Shown here: positions 44,428 through 53,272 of the stretch, piece by piece | Layout of the letters: each line of letters begins with the position of its first letter | How positions within the stretch are numbered: position 1 is the first letter of the stretch | Origin: Maritalea porphyrae | Lineage (GTDB): Bacteria > Pseudomonadota > Alphaproteobacteria > Rhizobiales > Devosiaceae | Assembly (NCBI RefSeq): GCF_030159895.1 | Contig: NZ_BSNI01000002.1 | Coordinates: 62,001-126,000 of the forward strand | DNA: 64,000 bases | Direction of reading: 5' to 3' | Program-made: the position numbers and the translations under genes | The notes under the pieces: model-generated | The model's input: only the letters and a program-made list of their open reading frames with translations | Databases searched by the model: none | Told to the model about the DNA's origin: nothing

Positions 44428-45877
44428 TGATATGTGCCTCAATAGTTGCCTCAACGCCCAGTGCTTCAATACGTTGATAAGCATCAACCAGCTCACGCAA
44501 AAAGACAGGGTTATTTGCGAGTCGCGAGTCGAAAATTTCACTGACTTCCAGGATAGATTGAACTTTTTCTTGCGCCGATCCGGCAGCGTCAAGAAGTTGT
44601 TTTAACGTGAAAGCTAAAGGATCGCGCACATCGATCTCCTTGCCCTGCTCATCAATACCGCCCACATATCTGATCCATGCAGCTACGGCGAGACAAAGGC
44701 CTTTAGGAACAATGCCATTTGCCAAATTATCAGAGATTGTACCAAGAATTCGCTGCGGCAATTTTTGACTGCCATCCATTGCGATTTGCCATGTCTTATG
44801 ACGAATTGCAGCATTCTGATACCGCGCCAACAAGCCCTTGCAATAGGCGTTTAAATCTTCGCCTTCCGGTTGCGGCAATGTTGGTAGAATTTCGTCACGC
44901 CAAAGGCCTAGGCAAAATGCAGCAAATGAAGAGTTGTTTGAAACTTCGGCAATTGTCACATACCCAGCTAAATAGCCAAGATAGGCAAGGCTAGAATGAG
45001 TACCATTCAAACAGCGCAACTTCATCAATTCATGTGCATCGACTGAGGTGACAAACTGTGCGCCGGCCATTTCCCACGCGGGGCGCTCAGCGACAAAATC
45101 GTCCTCGATCACCCATTGGCGAAATGGCTCATGCACAACACATGCCGGATCATAAAATCCGGTGCTGTTTTCAAGTTCCTCAACATCCTGCGCAGTGGTG
45201 GCGGGTGTAATCCGATCAACCATCGTCGACGGGAACTTGGCGTTTCGATCAATCCATTTGGCCAATTCTTTGTCGACCAGTTTCGCAAATTGCAGAACCA
45301 ATTTACGCAACACTTGCCCGTTCGAAGGTAGATTGTCGCAAGAAACAATTGTGAATGGCGCTTGACCAGCGCGCCAGCGCCGAGCAAGTCCGGCAACCAA
45401 GAAGCCAATAGCCGATTTGGGTTCTGATAGGTTTTTTAAATCATGAATGATGTCTTCATGATCCCCATTCAAATCTCCCGTTGCCGGACTGTGACAATAG
45501 CCTTTCTCCGTGATCGTCAGCGTCACCAATTTCACATTGTCAACGCTCAACAGATCAACAATTGCCCCAGGATCTTCTGGCGCAACGAATACGCTTGAGA
45601 TCGACCTGACAACACGCTCTTTTTTGCCACTTTCAGCCAGCTCAACAGCTGTATATAAATTATCTTGTTCTGCAAGCTGATCACGCGTTGTCGGGCTTTT
45701 CAAACTGACAGCCGCAATCCCCCAATCACCGCCATGTTCTTGCAGAACATCATCGGTATAAATTGCACTAAACGCTCGAAAAAATGCGCCTGGTCCGAAA
45801 TGAACAATGCCAATTTTGGCAGGGCTTTCAGATCGGCTTAATCTGTTTTTACCGTGCAAGCCATCCTCCATCGACAT
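44420..45877 (-). CDS. uxuB: mannitol dehydrogenase family protein (fructuronate reductase UxuB-like)
   Basis: A long-chain polyol dehydrogenase of about 485 aa, reducing fructuronate to mannonate and perhaps tagaturonate to altronate. The NAD-binding segment is GIVHFGPGAFFRAF; the catalytic block includes NGTHSSLAYLGYLAG. The start is uncertain: ATG 45877, ATG 45871, or TTG 45859, which has GGAGG five bases before it inside the kduD tail. It overlaps kduD by up to 29 bases. No separate uxaB is present, so this may be the only uronate reductase of the island. Confidence 0.85.
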   Translation of the reverse strand: MSMEDGLHGKNRLSRSESPAKIGIVHFGPGAFFRAFSAIYTDDVLQEHGGDWGIAAVSLKSPTTRDQLAEQDNLYTAVELAESGKKERVVRSISSVFVAPEDPGAIVDLLSVDNVKLVTLTITEKGYCHSPATGDLNGDHEDIIHDLKNLSEPKSAIGFLVAGLARRWRAGQAPFTIVSCDNLPSNGQVLRKLVLQFAKLVDKELAKWIDRNAKFPSTMVDRITPATTAQDVEELENSTGFYDPACVVHEPFRQWVIEDDFVAERPAWEMAGAQFVTSVDAHELMKLRCLNGTHSSLAYLGYLAGYVTIAEVSNNSSFAAFCLGLWRDEILPTLPQPEGEDLNAYCKGLLARYQNAAIRHKTWQIAMDGSQKLPQRILGTISDNLANGIVPKGLCLAVAAWIRYVGGIDEQGKEIDVRDPLAFTLKQLLDAAGSAQEKVQSILEVSEIFDSRLANNPVFLRELVDAYQRIEALGVEATIEAHINA

Positions 45878-46595
45878 TAAGGATCGCCCCGTGGATATAC
45901 GCAGAAGCAGGCATGCACAAAAACGTAACAGCGCCAGCGATATCAGCCGGGTCGCCCCAGCGCTGAGCCGGAATACGCGAAAGGATTTCACCATTCCGCT
46001 TAGCATCGGCCCGCAAGGCTGCGGTGTTGTTTGTCTCGATATAGCCTGGCGCAACGGCATTTACATTGATGCCTTTTGCCGCCCACTCATTGGCCAAAAT
46101 CTTAGTCAGCCCCGCAACAGCGTGTTTTGAGGCTGTGTAAGCAGGCACGCGAATGCCGCCTTGAAAGCTCAAAAGCGAGGCAATATTGACGATACGCCCT
46201 GTGCCATCCCGCTCAAAAACAGATTTTGCGAAAGCCTGAGACAAAAGGAAAACTGCCTTTTGATTGACGTCTATGACGTCGTCCCAGTCCTGCTCACTAT
46301 ATTCAACTGAATCGGCCCGACGAATGATGCCCGCATTGTTCACCAATATGTCGAGCTCACCCAACTTTTCCAGCGCATCAACGCCAAAACTGCCGTCAGA
46401 AAGGTCCAAGCTCGCAGTTTCCGCTGATTTTCCACGTGCAGCAATCAATTGAACGGTCTCATCGCAAGATGACCTGCCCGCTGCAACGACATTTGCGCCT
46501 GCGTCTGCGAGGCCGATTGCGATTGCTTGTCCAATACCAGTATTTGCACCCGTCACGAGGGCGCGTTTGCCGGTTAGGTCAAACGCTTCATTCAT
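45849..46595 (-). CDS. kduD: 2-dehydro-3-deoxy-D-gluconate 5-dehydrogenase (SDR family)
   Basis: A 248-aa short-chain dehydrogenase reducing 2,5-diketo-3-deoxygluconate to 2-keto-3-deoxygluconate, the last step for unsaturated uronate. The Rossmann motif is TGANTGIGQA, NNAG is present, and the catalytic set is Ser in IASLLSFQGG and YTASK. The ending LNVDGGWLAR is typical of KduD. Its neighbours kduI and kdgF give the specific assignment. Its start overlaps the kduI stop by four bases. Confidence 0.9.
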   Translation of the reverse strand: MNEAFDLTGKRALVTGANTGIGQAIAIGLADAGANVVAAGRSSCDETVQLIAARGKSAETASLDLSDGSFGVDALEKLGELDILVNNAGIIRRADSVEYSEQDWDDVIDVNQKAVFLLSQAFAKSVFERDGTGRIVNIASLLSFQGGIRVPAYTASKHAVAGLTKILANEWAAKGINVNAVAPGYIETNNTAALRADAKRNGEILSRIPAQRWGDPADIAGAVTFLCMPASAYIHGAILNVDGGWLAR

Positions 46596-47416
46596 CGCAA
46601 TGCCTCCATTGGCACCATGTCCATATCTGTGAAATCAACATTGTCGCCAGCCATTGCCCAGCAGAAGGTATAGGATCCAGTACCTGCCCCACTGTGGATT
46701 GACCAAGGTGGCGAGATTACCGCCTCTTCGTTTGCTACAACGATATGTCTTGTTTCGTCAGGTTTGCCCATGAAGTGAAAAACACGCTGATCTTGGGACA
46801 TATCAAAGTAAAGATATGCCTCCATGCGGCGATCATGCACATGCGCAGGCATCGTGTTCCAAACAGAACCTGGTGCAAATTGGGTATAGCCCATCAACAA
46901 TTGACAGCTTTCACACACATCAGGATGAAGAAGCTGAATGATTACGCGTTCATTTGCTGCTTCTTGTGAGCCAAGTTCTACCCGTTTTGCATCTTCTATT
47001 TTGATGAGCTTTGTCGGATAAGTTTGATGGGCTGGCGCGCTCAAAACATAATATCGGCCAGGTGCTGAAAAAGTAATCTTTCCCGCGCCCTTGCCAATAT
47101 ATAGCACCTCACCATTTCCAACATGGTAGGTTTGGCCGCCAACCGTCACCGCCCCTTCTTCTCCGATGTTCAATATGCCCATTTCACGGCGATCCAAAAT
47201 AGACTCTGTGCCCGTTTCCGGGACGTTGTCTAAAACCAAGTCCTGCGAAGAAGGCACTGCAGACCCAACAATCAGTCGATCATAGTGCGAGTAAACCAGC
47301 TTCAACTCCCCCACGGCGAACAGCCCACCGACATGGAAATGTGCACGAAGGGTTTCTGTGTCAAATCCCTTTGCCGTTGCTGGGTCGACGGCATATCTTG
47401 TTTCTGCATTTGGCAT
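46592..47416 (-). CDS. kduI: 5-dehydro-4-deoxy-D-glucuronate isomerase
   Basis: A 274-aa cupin-fold metalloisomerase converting 5-keto-4-deoxyuronate to 2,5-diketo-3-deoxygluconate. It has the N-terminal KduI phrase ETRYAVDPATAKGFDTETLR, the metal-binding PAHVHDRRMEAYLYF, and an ending SIHSGAGTGSYTFCWAMAGD. The length is that of E. coli KduI. It lies between kdgF (17 bases before) and kduD (overlapping by four), in pathway order. Confidence 0.95.
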   Translation of the reverse strand: MPNAETRYAVDPATAKGFDTETLRAHFHVGGLFAVGELKLVYSHYDRLIVGSAVPSSQDLVLDNVPETGTESILDRREMGILNIGEEGAVTVGGQTYHVGNGEVLYIGKGAGKITFSAPGRYYVLSAPAHQTYPTKLIKIEDAKRVELGSQEAANERVIIQLLHPDVCESCQLLMGYTQFAPGSVWNTMPAHVHDRRMEAYLYFDMSQDQRVFHFMGKPDETRHIVVANEEAVISPPWSIHSGAGTGSYTFCWAMAGDNVDFTDMDMVPMEALR

Positions 47417-47433
47417 TTTTTGCCCCTTCTATC

Positions 47434-47745
47434 TTATAGAAAATCGTCGCGACGTGGCGTAAAACCGTCGATAAGTTCACCTTCTTCCAAACACACACAG
47501 CCATGCGTTTCGCCCGAAGGAATGACAAAGCTGTCGCCTCCGGAAACCTCGAACTCATTTGATCCGACAGTGAATTTGAACCGACCACTTCGAACAAAAG
47601 TCGATTGCGTATGTCGATGATTGTGCAGCGCACCTTCGCCGCCTTTTTCAAAGCAAAATGAAACGACCATCAGTTCTTTGTTTTCGCTGAGAACCTGGCG
47701 CGTTACGCCATCACTAGCTTCTACAATTGGATATTTGTTCTGCAT
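47434..47745 (-). CDS. kdgF: KdgF-type cupin (unsaturated uronate ring opening)
   Basis: A 103-aa single-domain cupin with metal-binding HNHRHTQ (about residues 41-47) and His in IPSGETHGC near residue 81. KdgF converts 4,5-unsaturated galacturonate to 5-keto-4-deoxyuronate, otherwise a slow spontaneous reaction. The small size and place just before kduI support this call over other cupins. The ATG at 47745 has a modest ribosome site; the frame extends backwards through dctM, which is a shadow. It starts eight bases after the dctM stop. Confidence 0.85.
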   Translation of the reverse strand: MQNKYPIVEASDGVTRQVLSENKELMVVSFCFEKGGEGALHNHRHTQSTFVRSGRFKFTVGSNEFEVSGGDSFVIPSGETHGCVCLEEGELIDGFTPRRDDFL

Positions 47746-47753
47746 TAGAGTTC

Positions 47754-49034
47754 TCACTTGAAAACTGAAGGGAGCCATAGGGAAAGTGCGGGTACATAGG
47801 TGACGAGCAACAGCACGGCGATCGCGGCGAGATAGAAAGGCCAAATGGTCTTGATTACCTCGGAAATCTTCACCTTGCCGACAGCACAACCGACAAACAG
47901 CACCGCCCCTACGGGTGGCGTGCATAGCCCAATGCCCAAATTCAGGATCAAGATGATGCCAAACTGCACAGGGTCGATGCCATATGCCATAGCGACGGGC
48001 AGGAAGATCGGCGTGGTGATGACAATCAATGGTGACATGTCCATAAAGGTACCAAGCAGAAGCAACAGCACATTGAGAAGCAGTAAAATGACCAGCGGAT
48101 TTTGCGAGATGCCCTTCATCCATTGAACAAGCTCAGCTGGCACTTTCAAATAGGCCAACAACCAACCAAATGCCGCCGCCGACCCAATAACCAAAAGGAC
48201 CATTGATGAGGTACGAACAGCCGACTTTGTCGCGGCGACAAACTCACTCCACGGCAGCGAACGATAGACGAAAATTGTCACTGCAATCGCATAGATGACT
48301 GCGATACATGAGCTTTCTGATGCCGTAAAAACACCCGAACGTACGCCGCCAAATATGATTGCAACCAGAATCAGCCCCGGCAAAGCGCTAAACAAAAGTC
48401 CAACAACTGCGCGAGCGCCTGGGAAGGGCTCTGTCGTGTAGCCACGTTTTTTAGCGACGAACCAGGCAACGACCATCAATGCAAGTGCCAACAAAAGTCC
48501 CGGAACAATCCCTGCGGTGAATAAGTCGGCGATTGAAATGCGACCGCCAGCTGAGATCGAATAAATGATAAGGTTATGCGAAGGTGGCAGCATCAGTGCA
48601 ATTATCGACGAAGTCACGGTGATATTGACAGCGTAGTCGCGGCCATATCCCCGCTTCTCCATTTGCGGGATCATCAACCCACCAATTGCCGACGCGTCCG
48701 CAGCGGCAGAACCGGAAATGCCGCCAAAGAGCACAGATGCGGTGATATTGACCTGCCCAAGGCCACCGCGAAGATGACCAACTGCGGCCCCAGCGAGCGC
48801 TACAAGACGTCGCGCAATATCGCCACGCACCATCAATTCGCCTGCATAGATAAAGAATGGAATTGCCAATAGGGCAAACACGGAAATGCCAGAGTTAAGT
48901 CGTTGAAAAACAACCACCGGCGGTAAACCAATAAAGGCAATTGTTGCAAAACTTGCCATGCCAAGGCATAGCGCAACGGGCGCGCCGATTAGCAAGAGGA
49001 CAGCAAATGTGCCGAAAAGGACTAGGAGTTCCAT
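47754..49034 (-). CDS. TRAP transporter large permease (DctM)
   Basis: A 426-aa inner-membrane protein with 11-12 helices, the ion-coupled channel of a TRAP uptake system. Signatures are FGGISGSAAADASAIGGLMI, MLPPSHNLIIYS, and the late NLGIGLCTPPVGAVLF. TRAP systems carry acids, here most likely galacturonate, glucuronate or an unsaturated relative, though substrate choice is inference from the neighbours. It starts three bases after dctQ. Confidence 0.94.
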   Translation of the reverse strand: MELLVLFGTFAVLLLIGAPVALCLGMASFATIAFIGLPPVVVFQRLNSGISVFALLAIPFFIYAGELMVRGDIARRLVALAGAAVGHLRGGLGQVNITASVLFGGISGSAAADASAIGGLMIPQMEKRGYGRDYAVNITVTSSIIALMLPPSHNLIIYSISAGGRISIADLFTAGIVPGLLLALALMVVAWFVAKKRGYTTEPFPGARAVVGLLFSALPGLILVAIIFGGVRSGVFTASESSCIAVIYAIAVTIFVYRSLPWSEFVAATKSAVRTSSMVLLVIGSAAAFGWLLAYLKVPAELVQWMKGISQNPLVILLLLNVLLLLLGTFMDMSPLIVITTPIFLPVAMAYGIDPVQFGIILILNLGIGLCTPPVGAVLFVGCAVGKVKISEVIKTIWPFYLAAIAVLLLVTYVPALSLWLPSVFK

Positions 49035-49037
49035 TAT

Positions 49038-49559
49038 TTACTCTTCCTCGGCTTCGTCGCCGAACCGCGCTGTATGCAAACCAACCGCTCGACGGAGCAA
49101 CCTCTCGATTGAAAACAGGATCATCAAAACTCCACCAAAGATCAGAGAGAAAAAGCTAACCGCCCCCGAAAAGCCTAAGTTTGGAATTGTTGTGGCCCAA
49201 GTTGTCGCCGCAAGTTGCCCGCCATAGCCAATCATGCCGGCACCAAAAGCGATCACTATAAAATCGGAAATTGAGTGACAGATTTTCACCACACGTTGGG
49301 GCAACACATACAAAAGAACATCAAAACTGAGATGATTGCCCTCACGAATACCGACCGCAGCGCCTAAGAATATGAACCAGCCCATCAAAAGGATAGACGA
49401 GGTTTCAGTCCAAGTTGGAGTGTCGTTCATCACAAATCGACCCCAAACCTGAAACCCAATAAACGCCGTCATCGCAACCAAGCCAGCGCCCGCAATCCAA
49501 AGGATAAAGTGCGACACAATGGCGAGCACGCTCGACAGTCTTTTCACGAAATCTATCAT
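49038..49559 (-). CDS. TRAP transporter small permease (DctQ)
   Basis: A 173-aa membrane protein with four helices. Motifs FVMNDTPTWTETSSILLMGW and FLGAAVGIREGNHLSFD are diagnostic of DctQ. It bridges the binding protein and the large permease. The gene lies between dctP, from which it is separated by 55 bases holding a perfect hairpin, and dctM. Confidence 0.92.
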   Translation of the reverse strand: MIDFVKRLSSVLAIVSHFILWIAGAGLVAMTAFIGFQVWGRFVMNDTPTWTETSSILLMGWFIFLGAAVGIREGNHLSFDVLLYVLPQRVVKICHSISDFIVIAFGAGMIGYGGQLAATTWATTIPNLGFSGAVSFFSLIFGGVLMILFSIERLLRRAVGLHTARFGDEAEEE

Positions 49560-49578
49560 GAGGTTATCTCAACAAAAG

Positions 49579-49606
49579 ATGCAGGTCGCCAAGGGGCGAC
49601 CTGCAT
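49579..49606 (-). other. intercistronic hairpin after dctP
   Basis: A perfect 12-bp stem (49579-49590 with 49595-49606) with a 4-base loop follows the dctP stop codon. On the minus strand only CTTTTG comes next, so it may partly terminate or protect the upstream mRNA and thereby favour the binding protein. Confidence 0.75.
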
Positions 49607-49614
49607 AGGATTGA

Positions 49615-50595
49615 CTATTGAACCGCGCGAATTTGCTCAACAAGCATTTTCAACTTGTCAGATTTCACGTGTTTTTCATAAACGGGGTCCATCGCTGCAA
49701 TGAATGGCGCCTTATCGATGTCCTCGACAATTTGCACCCCAGCGGCACGCACTTTTTCTTCAGATGCCTTTTCGCGCGCTGCCCAAAGCTCTCGCATAAC
49801 TGGAACAGCGTCTTTAGCTGCTTGACGAACTAACGCCTGATCGTCGGCTGAAAGTTTTTCCCATGACGCTTTGCTCATCACAAGCACTTCAGGAACGATC
49901 AAGTGTTGATCGAGTGTATAGTATCCAGCAACTTCAAAGTGACCTGATGATTCAAATGACGGCCAGTTGTTTTCCGCTCCATCAATCACGCCAGTCTGAA
50001 TTGAAGAGTAAACTTCCCCATATGGCAAAGGCGTGGCATTCCCGCCCAAGGCATCCACCATGTCGACGAACACATCTGATTGCATAACGCGGAACTTCAA
50101 GCCCTCAATATCTGCAATTGAGTTGATCGGTTTTTGACTGTTATAAAAGCTGCGTGAACCGCCATCATAGTAAGCCAAGCCAACCAAGTTATGGTTGGAA
50201 AACTCGGCCAATATTGCTTCACCGACTTCACCATCGACAACATTATGCATATGGTCCGTGCCACGGAAGATATATGGCAATGAGAACACTTTGGTTTCTT
50301 CGATAATGTTGTTGAACGGCCCCAAACTCACACGGTTTAGGTCAATAACACCAAGCTGAGTTTGCTCAATGGTGTCCTTTTCCTGGCCAAGCTGTGCTGA
50401 ATGGAAAACTTCGACGCAAATGCGTCCGCCGGAGCGCTCTTCAAGCAAGCTGCCCATATGTTTTACGGCTTCCACTGTTGGGTAGCCGTCTGGGTGCGTG
50501 TCAGACGAACGTAGTGTAATTTCACATGCTGTAGCGGCAGTCGCAAAAGTAGCCGATGCGAGCACTGCAAGCGCAGTTGATTTGATGTATTTCAT
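49615..50595 (-). CDS. TRAP transporter substrate-binding protein (DctP)
   Basis: A 326-aa periplasmic solute-binding protein. The signal peptide is [20 protein letters not shown], and the mature protein shows [20 protein letters not shown], the substrate-contacting [15 protein letters not shown] with its Arg, and [20 protein letters not shown]. The start at 50595 is preceded by GGGAGGAAAG; the frame has 13 further codons. It lies 35 bases after uxaC and belongs to the same operon. Confidence 0.93.
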   Translation of the reverse strand: MKYIKSTALAVLASATFATAATACEITLRSSDTHPDGYPTVEAVKHMGSLLEERSGGRICVEVFHSAQLGQEKDTIEQTQLGVIDLNRVSLGPFNNIIEETKVFSLPYIFRGTDHMHNVVDGEVGEAILAEFSNHNLVGLAYYDGGSRSFYNSQKPINSIADIEGLKFRVMQSDVFVDMVDALGGNATPLPYGEVYSSIQTGVIDGAENNWPSFESSGHFEVAGYYTLDQHLIVPEVLVMSKASWEKLSADDQALVRQAAKDAVPVMRELWAAREKASEEKVRAAGVQIVEDIDKAPFIAAMDPVYEKHVKSDKLKMLVEQIRAVQ

Positions 50596-50630
50596 TCTTT
50601 CCTCCCAAAAGAAATATTGTGAAAAGCTGG

Positions 50631-52037
50631 TCAAAGATTGTAGGCGTCTTTGGCCAATTTGTAGGTCAGGTCGTAGGCTACCTGATAAGCCTCATCTTCA
50701 CGAAGGCGACCAGTAGCCACCAAATTCGCGAGATAAGCACAATCCGAGCGCCGTGCTACATCATGGCGAGCGGGTATCGAGCAAAACGCTCGTGTATCGT
50801 CATTAAATCCTGCAGTGTTGTAGAAACCGCAGGTTTCAGTGGTTGTTTCTCTAAATCGCTTAATGCCTTCATAGCTGTCGAAAAACCACCAAGGTGGACC
50901 AAGTAAAAGACAAGGATAAGCGCCAGCCAGCGGAGCCAATTCGCGGCTATAAGTGGTCTCATCAAGCGTGAACAGAATTATTTTGAGACCAGGTTCAAAA
51001 CCCACAGTGTTCAATAAGGGCTGCAAGGCTTCCACATAGTCGGTACGCCCGGGAATATCGAAACCCTTATCTCGCCCATAGACACTCAGAACGCCCGCAT
51101 GGTGGTTTCGGCGTGATCCTGCGTGAATTTGTAATGTTAGCCCATCATCAAGGCTCATCCGTGCCATTTCTGTAAGCATTTGACCGCGGAAAAGGTCCGC
51201 TTCAGTTGCTGACGCTTTCCCAGAAACAACTTTCGAATAAAGCTCCTCGGCATCGACCTTTGAAAGGTCGGCAGTGTTTGCCGTTAGATGCCCGTGATCG
51301 CTCGCGGTTGCGCCATGTTGTTTAAAAAACTCTCGACGCACACGATGCGCACGAAGATAGCCTATCCAGCTACTAACATCTTCACCTGTCAGGTCGCCAA
51401 GCGCGCTGACATTTTGCGTAAAGCCTTCGAATTCTGGGTCGACAACGGCATCGGGCCGATAAGTCGTAACAATTCGACCGTCCCATCCACTTGCAGAAAT
51501 TTGCTTATGCCATTTCAAATCGTCAAGCGCAGATTCAGTTGTTGAGAGAACTTCAATATTGAATCGCTCAAACAAAGCGCGCGGCAGGAAGTCCGGACTT
51601 GCGAGTTTCTTGTCAATAGTTTCGTAATAGAAATCAGCCGTTTCTGCGGACAAAGCAACATCAATTCCAAACACCTGCTCAAATGAATGTTCCAACCACA
51701 TTGAGGTCGGAGTCCCGCGAAACAGGTGAAAGTTTTTGGCAAGGCTTCGCCAAACCTCTTTAGGGTCGACAATACCCTCTGCGCCATCGTTCCGTGGAAT
51801 GCTGAGATCTTCCATTGTGACGCCGCGGCTAACGAGCATTCGAAACGCATAATGGTCCGGCACTACAAAGAGTTCAGCGGGGTTTGGGAATCTCTGATTT
51901 TCAGCAAACCAACGCGGATCGCAGTGGCCATGAGGACTAATGATCGGAAGGTTTTCAATAGATTGATAGAGCCCGCGTGCCAAATCACGAGTTCGGTTCT
52001 CGGTCGGAAACAATCTATTCGGATTTAGCAGTGGCAT
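50631..52037 (-). CDS. uxaC: uronate isomerase
   Basis: A 468-aa amidohydrolase-fold isomerase converting D-galacturonate to tagaturonate and D-glucuronate to fructuronate. The metal-binding segment is [11 protein letters not shown], with [13 protein letters not shown] and [17 protein letters not shown] further on, and it ends [20 protein letters not shown]. It is the first gene of the ten-gene operon and starts 110 bases from the divergent gntR gene. Confidence 0.96.
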   Translation of the reverse strand: MPLLNPNRLFPTENRTRDLARGLYQSIENLPIISPHGHCDPRWFAENQRFPNPAELFVVPDHYAFRMLVSRGVTMEDLSIPRNDGAEGIVDPKEVWRSLAKNFHLFRGTPTSMWLEHSFEQVFGIDVALSAETADFYYETIDKKLASPDFLPRALFERFNIEVLSTTESALDDLKWHKQISASGWDGRIVTTYRPDAVVDPEFEGFTQNVSALGDLTGEDVSSWIGYLRAHRVRREFFKQHGATASDHGHLTANTADLSKVDAEELYSKVVSGKASATEADLFRGQMLTEMARMSLDDGLTLQIHAGSRRNHHAGVLSVYGRDKGFDIPGRTDYVEALQPLLNTVGFEPGLKIILFTLDETTYSRELAPLAGAYPCLLLGPPWWFFDSYEGIKRFRETTTETCGFYNTAGFNDDTRAFCSIPARHDVARRSDCAYLANLVATGRLREDEAYQVAYDLTYKLAKDAYNL

Positions 52038-52069
52038 AGGTGTGGGTCCATGTGGCTCTATCTAATCTG

Positions 52070-52081
52070 CTAATATGTTAG
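52070..52081. promoter_or_regulatory. candidate operator palindrome, uxaC/gntR promoter
   Basis: CTAATATGTTAG lies between the divergent uxaC and gntR-family genes, 33 bases before uxaC and 66 before the regulator. It matches the element at 40794-40805 in 10 of 12 positions with the palindrome kept. It is a good candidate for a site bound by the adjacent GntR/FCD protein, but this is inference. Confidence 0.45.
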
Positions 52082-52147
52082 TCTGCCAATTGAGTCAAAC
52101 GAAAAAGTGCGTTAAAAGCGATTCAACACGGAGATTTGGAGAAATTG

Positions 52148-52834
52148 ATGGGGCTGAAATTGGAGTCTTTTGCGCCGGCGCAAAAACCAACCACTACAGA
52201 CGAGGTCTTCAATCGGCTCTATCAGGCCGTGATTTCACTTGAGTTGCCACCAGGCACTAAGATGTCTGAAGCAGAAATTGCGTCGACACTGAATGTTTCA
52301 CGCCAACCCGTTCGCGATGCGTTTTATCGCCTTTCAAAAATCGGTCTGCTGCTTGTGCGCCCGCAACGGGCAACAAGGGTAACAAAGATTTCTGAAAAGG
52401 CCGTATTTAACGCTGTTTTTGTGCGAACAGCATTGGAAGTGGAGTGTCTACGCACCGCATTTAAATTAGCGCCAAAAAAGCTCACTTCTCTTCTAAAAGA
52501 AAACCTCGCAGCTCAAGAGATTGCATATAAACAAGAAGATCCGGCACGCTTTCACCAACTTGATGAAAGTTTCCACCTCACAATATGCGAATGCGCAGAG
52601 CAGGCCCATGTTTGGGCGCTTATTCAAGAACAAAAAGCTCACCTCGATCGCGTACGATATTTGACCCTGTCTCAAGAACATCGGCGCAACGTCGCTGACG
52701 AACACCTCTGCATTGTTGGCGCCCTTGAAGGAAACGACATTGAAACGGCCGAACGCAAACTCCGCGCTCATTTAGGCGGAATTGGCGAGCATCTGGAAAA
52801 AATTCGATCGGACAACGAAGAGTGTTTTGCCTAA
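52148..52834 (+). CDS. GntR family regulator with FCD domain
   Basis: A 228-aa repressor-type regulator. The N-terminal winged helix is DEVFNRLYQAVISLELPPG then ASTLNVSRQPVRDAFYRLS, and the C-terminal FCD ligand domain includes RTALEVECLR, LDESFHLTICECA and AVHAH-like RRNVADEHLCIVGALEG. FCD regulators of this kind (UxuR, ExuR) respond to uronates or their intermediates. The ATG at 52148 has GGAG at good spacing; a TTG at 52136 is the alternative. It probably controls the divergent uxaC operon. Confidence 0.88.
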   Translation: MGLKLESFAPAQKPTTTDEVFNRLYQAVISLELPPGTKMSEAEIASTLNVSRQPVRDAFYRLSKIGLLLVRPQRATRVTKISEKAVFNAVFVRTALEVECLRTAFKLAPKKLTSLLKENLAAQEIAYKQEDPARFHQLDESFHLTICECAEQAHVWALIQEQKAHLDRVRYLTLSQEHRRNVADEHLCIVGALEGNDIETAERKLRAHLGGIGEHLEKIRSDNEECFA

Positions 52835-52904
52835 GGGCAAAAACTCTCCGCCATGTTCTTGGTTGTCAGAGCAAAAAAAACGTCTTTGGACTTTGAGCAT
52901 TTCG

Positions 52905-53081
52905 TTAGATCAAGGCCATAGAAACCTGTCCAGCAACCATTCGCTGCAACTCCGCGGCGACAGAACCGCTCTTCCCCAAAGAATGCTTTTTTGTTTCGCC
53001 ATTTCGTCCACCAATCCGATACCAAACAACTAAAACTTCTCTTCCATTCGGCATGAGTTTTGGTTCATATCCAGACAACCC
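52905..53081 (-). pseudogene. remnant of a tyrosine integrase N-terminal domain
   Basis: A minus-strand frame starting at the right att repeat and stopping at TAA (52907-52905) reads GYEPKLMPNGREVLVVWYRI, then a Lys/Arg-rich turn, SLGKSGSVAAELQ and VAGQVS. This order matches the arm-binding N-terminal domain of phage-type integrases (G-F/Y..RVMP.GR....QYR..GR...LG..G......A....G.V). The part before the Gly-Tyr is replaced by the tRNA copy and the catalytic domain is absent. It is best read as a decayed integrase of the island; the match is short. Confidence 0.6.
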
Positions 53082-53091
53082 AAAGGAAGAA

Positions 53092-53140
53092 CAGATTCCT
53101 AATCTGGGGGTCGCGCGTTCGAATCGCGCCGGGATCACCA
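53092..53140 (+). repeat. attR-type copy of the tRNA-Arg 3' half
   Basis: An exact 49-bp copy of 32275-32323, lacking the acceptor 5' strand and D arm, so it cannot fold as a tRNA. It marks the right border of the island and lies directly upstream of the integrase remnant. Confidence 0.92.
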
Positions 53141-53272
53141 GCATGCGCGCCTCAAACACATCACTGTTAGAGCCAGAACTGTCAAAAGCCCTCAAGTGGG
53201 GCTTGCCCCCAATCGTATTCCTCTTCTAAATGCACCCGCTATAAATTCTGCTGTACAAGAAAAGACCAAACG

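Larger units (their letters stand above)
32275..53140. mobile_element. 20.8-kb genomic island for oligogalacturonide/uronate catabolism
   Basis: The segment is bounded by the 49-bp tRNA direct repeats and contains only one functional theme: import and breakdown of pectin-derived uronates, with two regulators. A decayed integrase-like fragment adjoins the right repeat; no intact integrase, transposase or conjugation gene is present. The full tRNA is on the left and only its 3' half on the right. The inference is a once-mobile island now fixed in place. Composition and codon use were not computed. Confidence 0.85.

Noticed and set aside
45878-46060. Long N-terminal extension of the uronate reductase
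   Set aside because: The 61 extra codons lie inside kduD in another frame and do not resemble the family.
47746-48123. Long N-terminal extension of KdgF
   Set aside because: It is the shadow of dctM on the same strand; the real cupin begins at 47745.
53064-53140. A second tRNA-Arg gene at the right end of the island
   Set aside because: Only the 3' 49 bases match; the acceptor 5' strand and D arm are missing, so it cannot fold as a tRNA. It is called an att copy.
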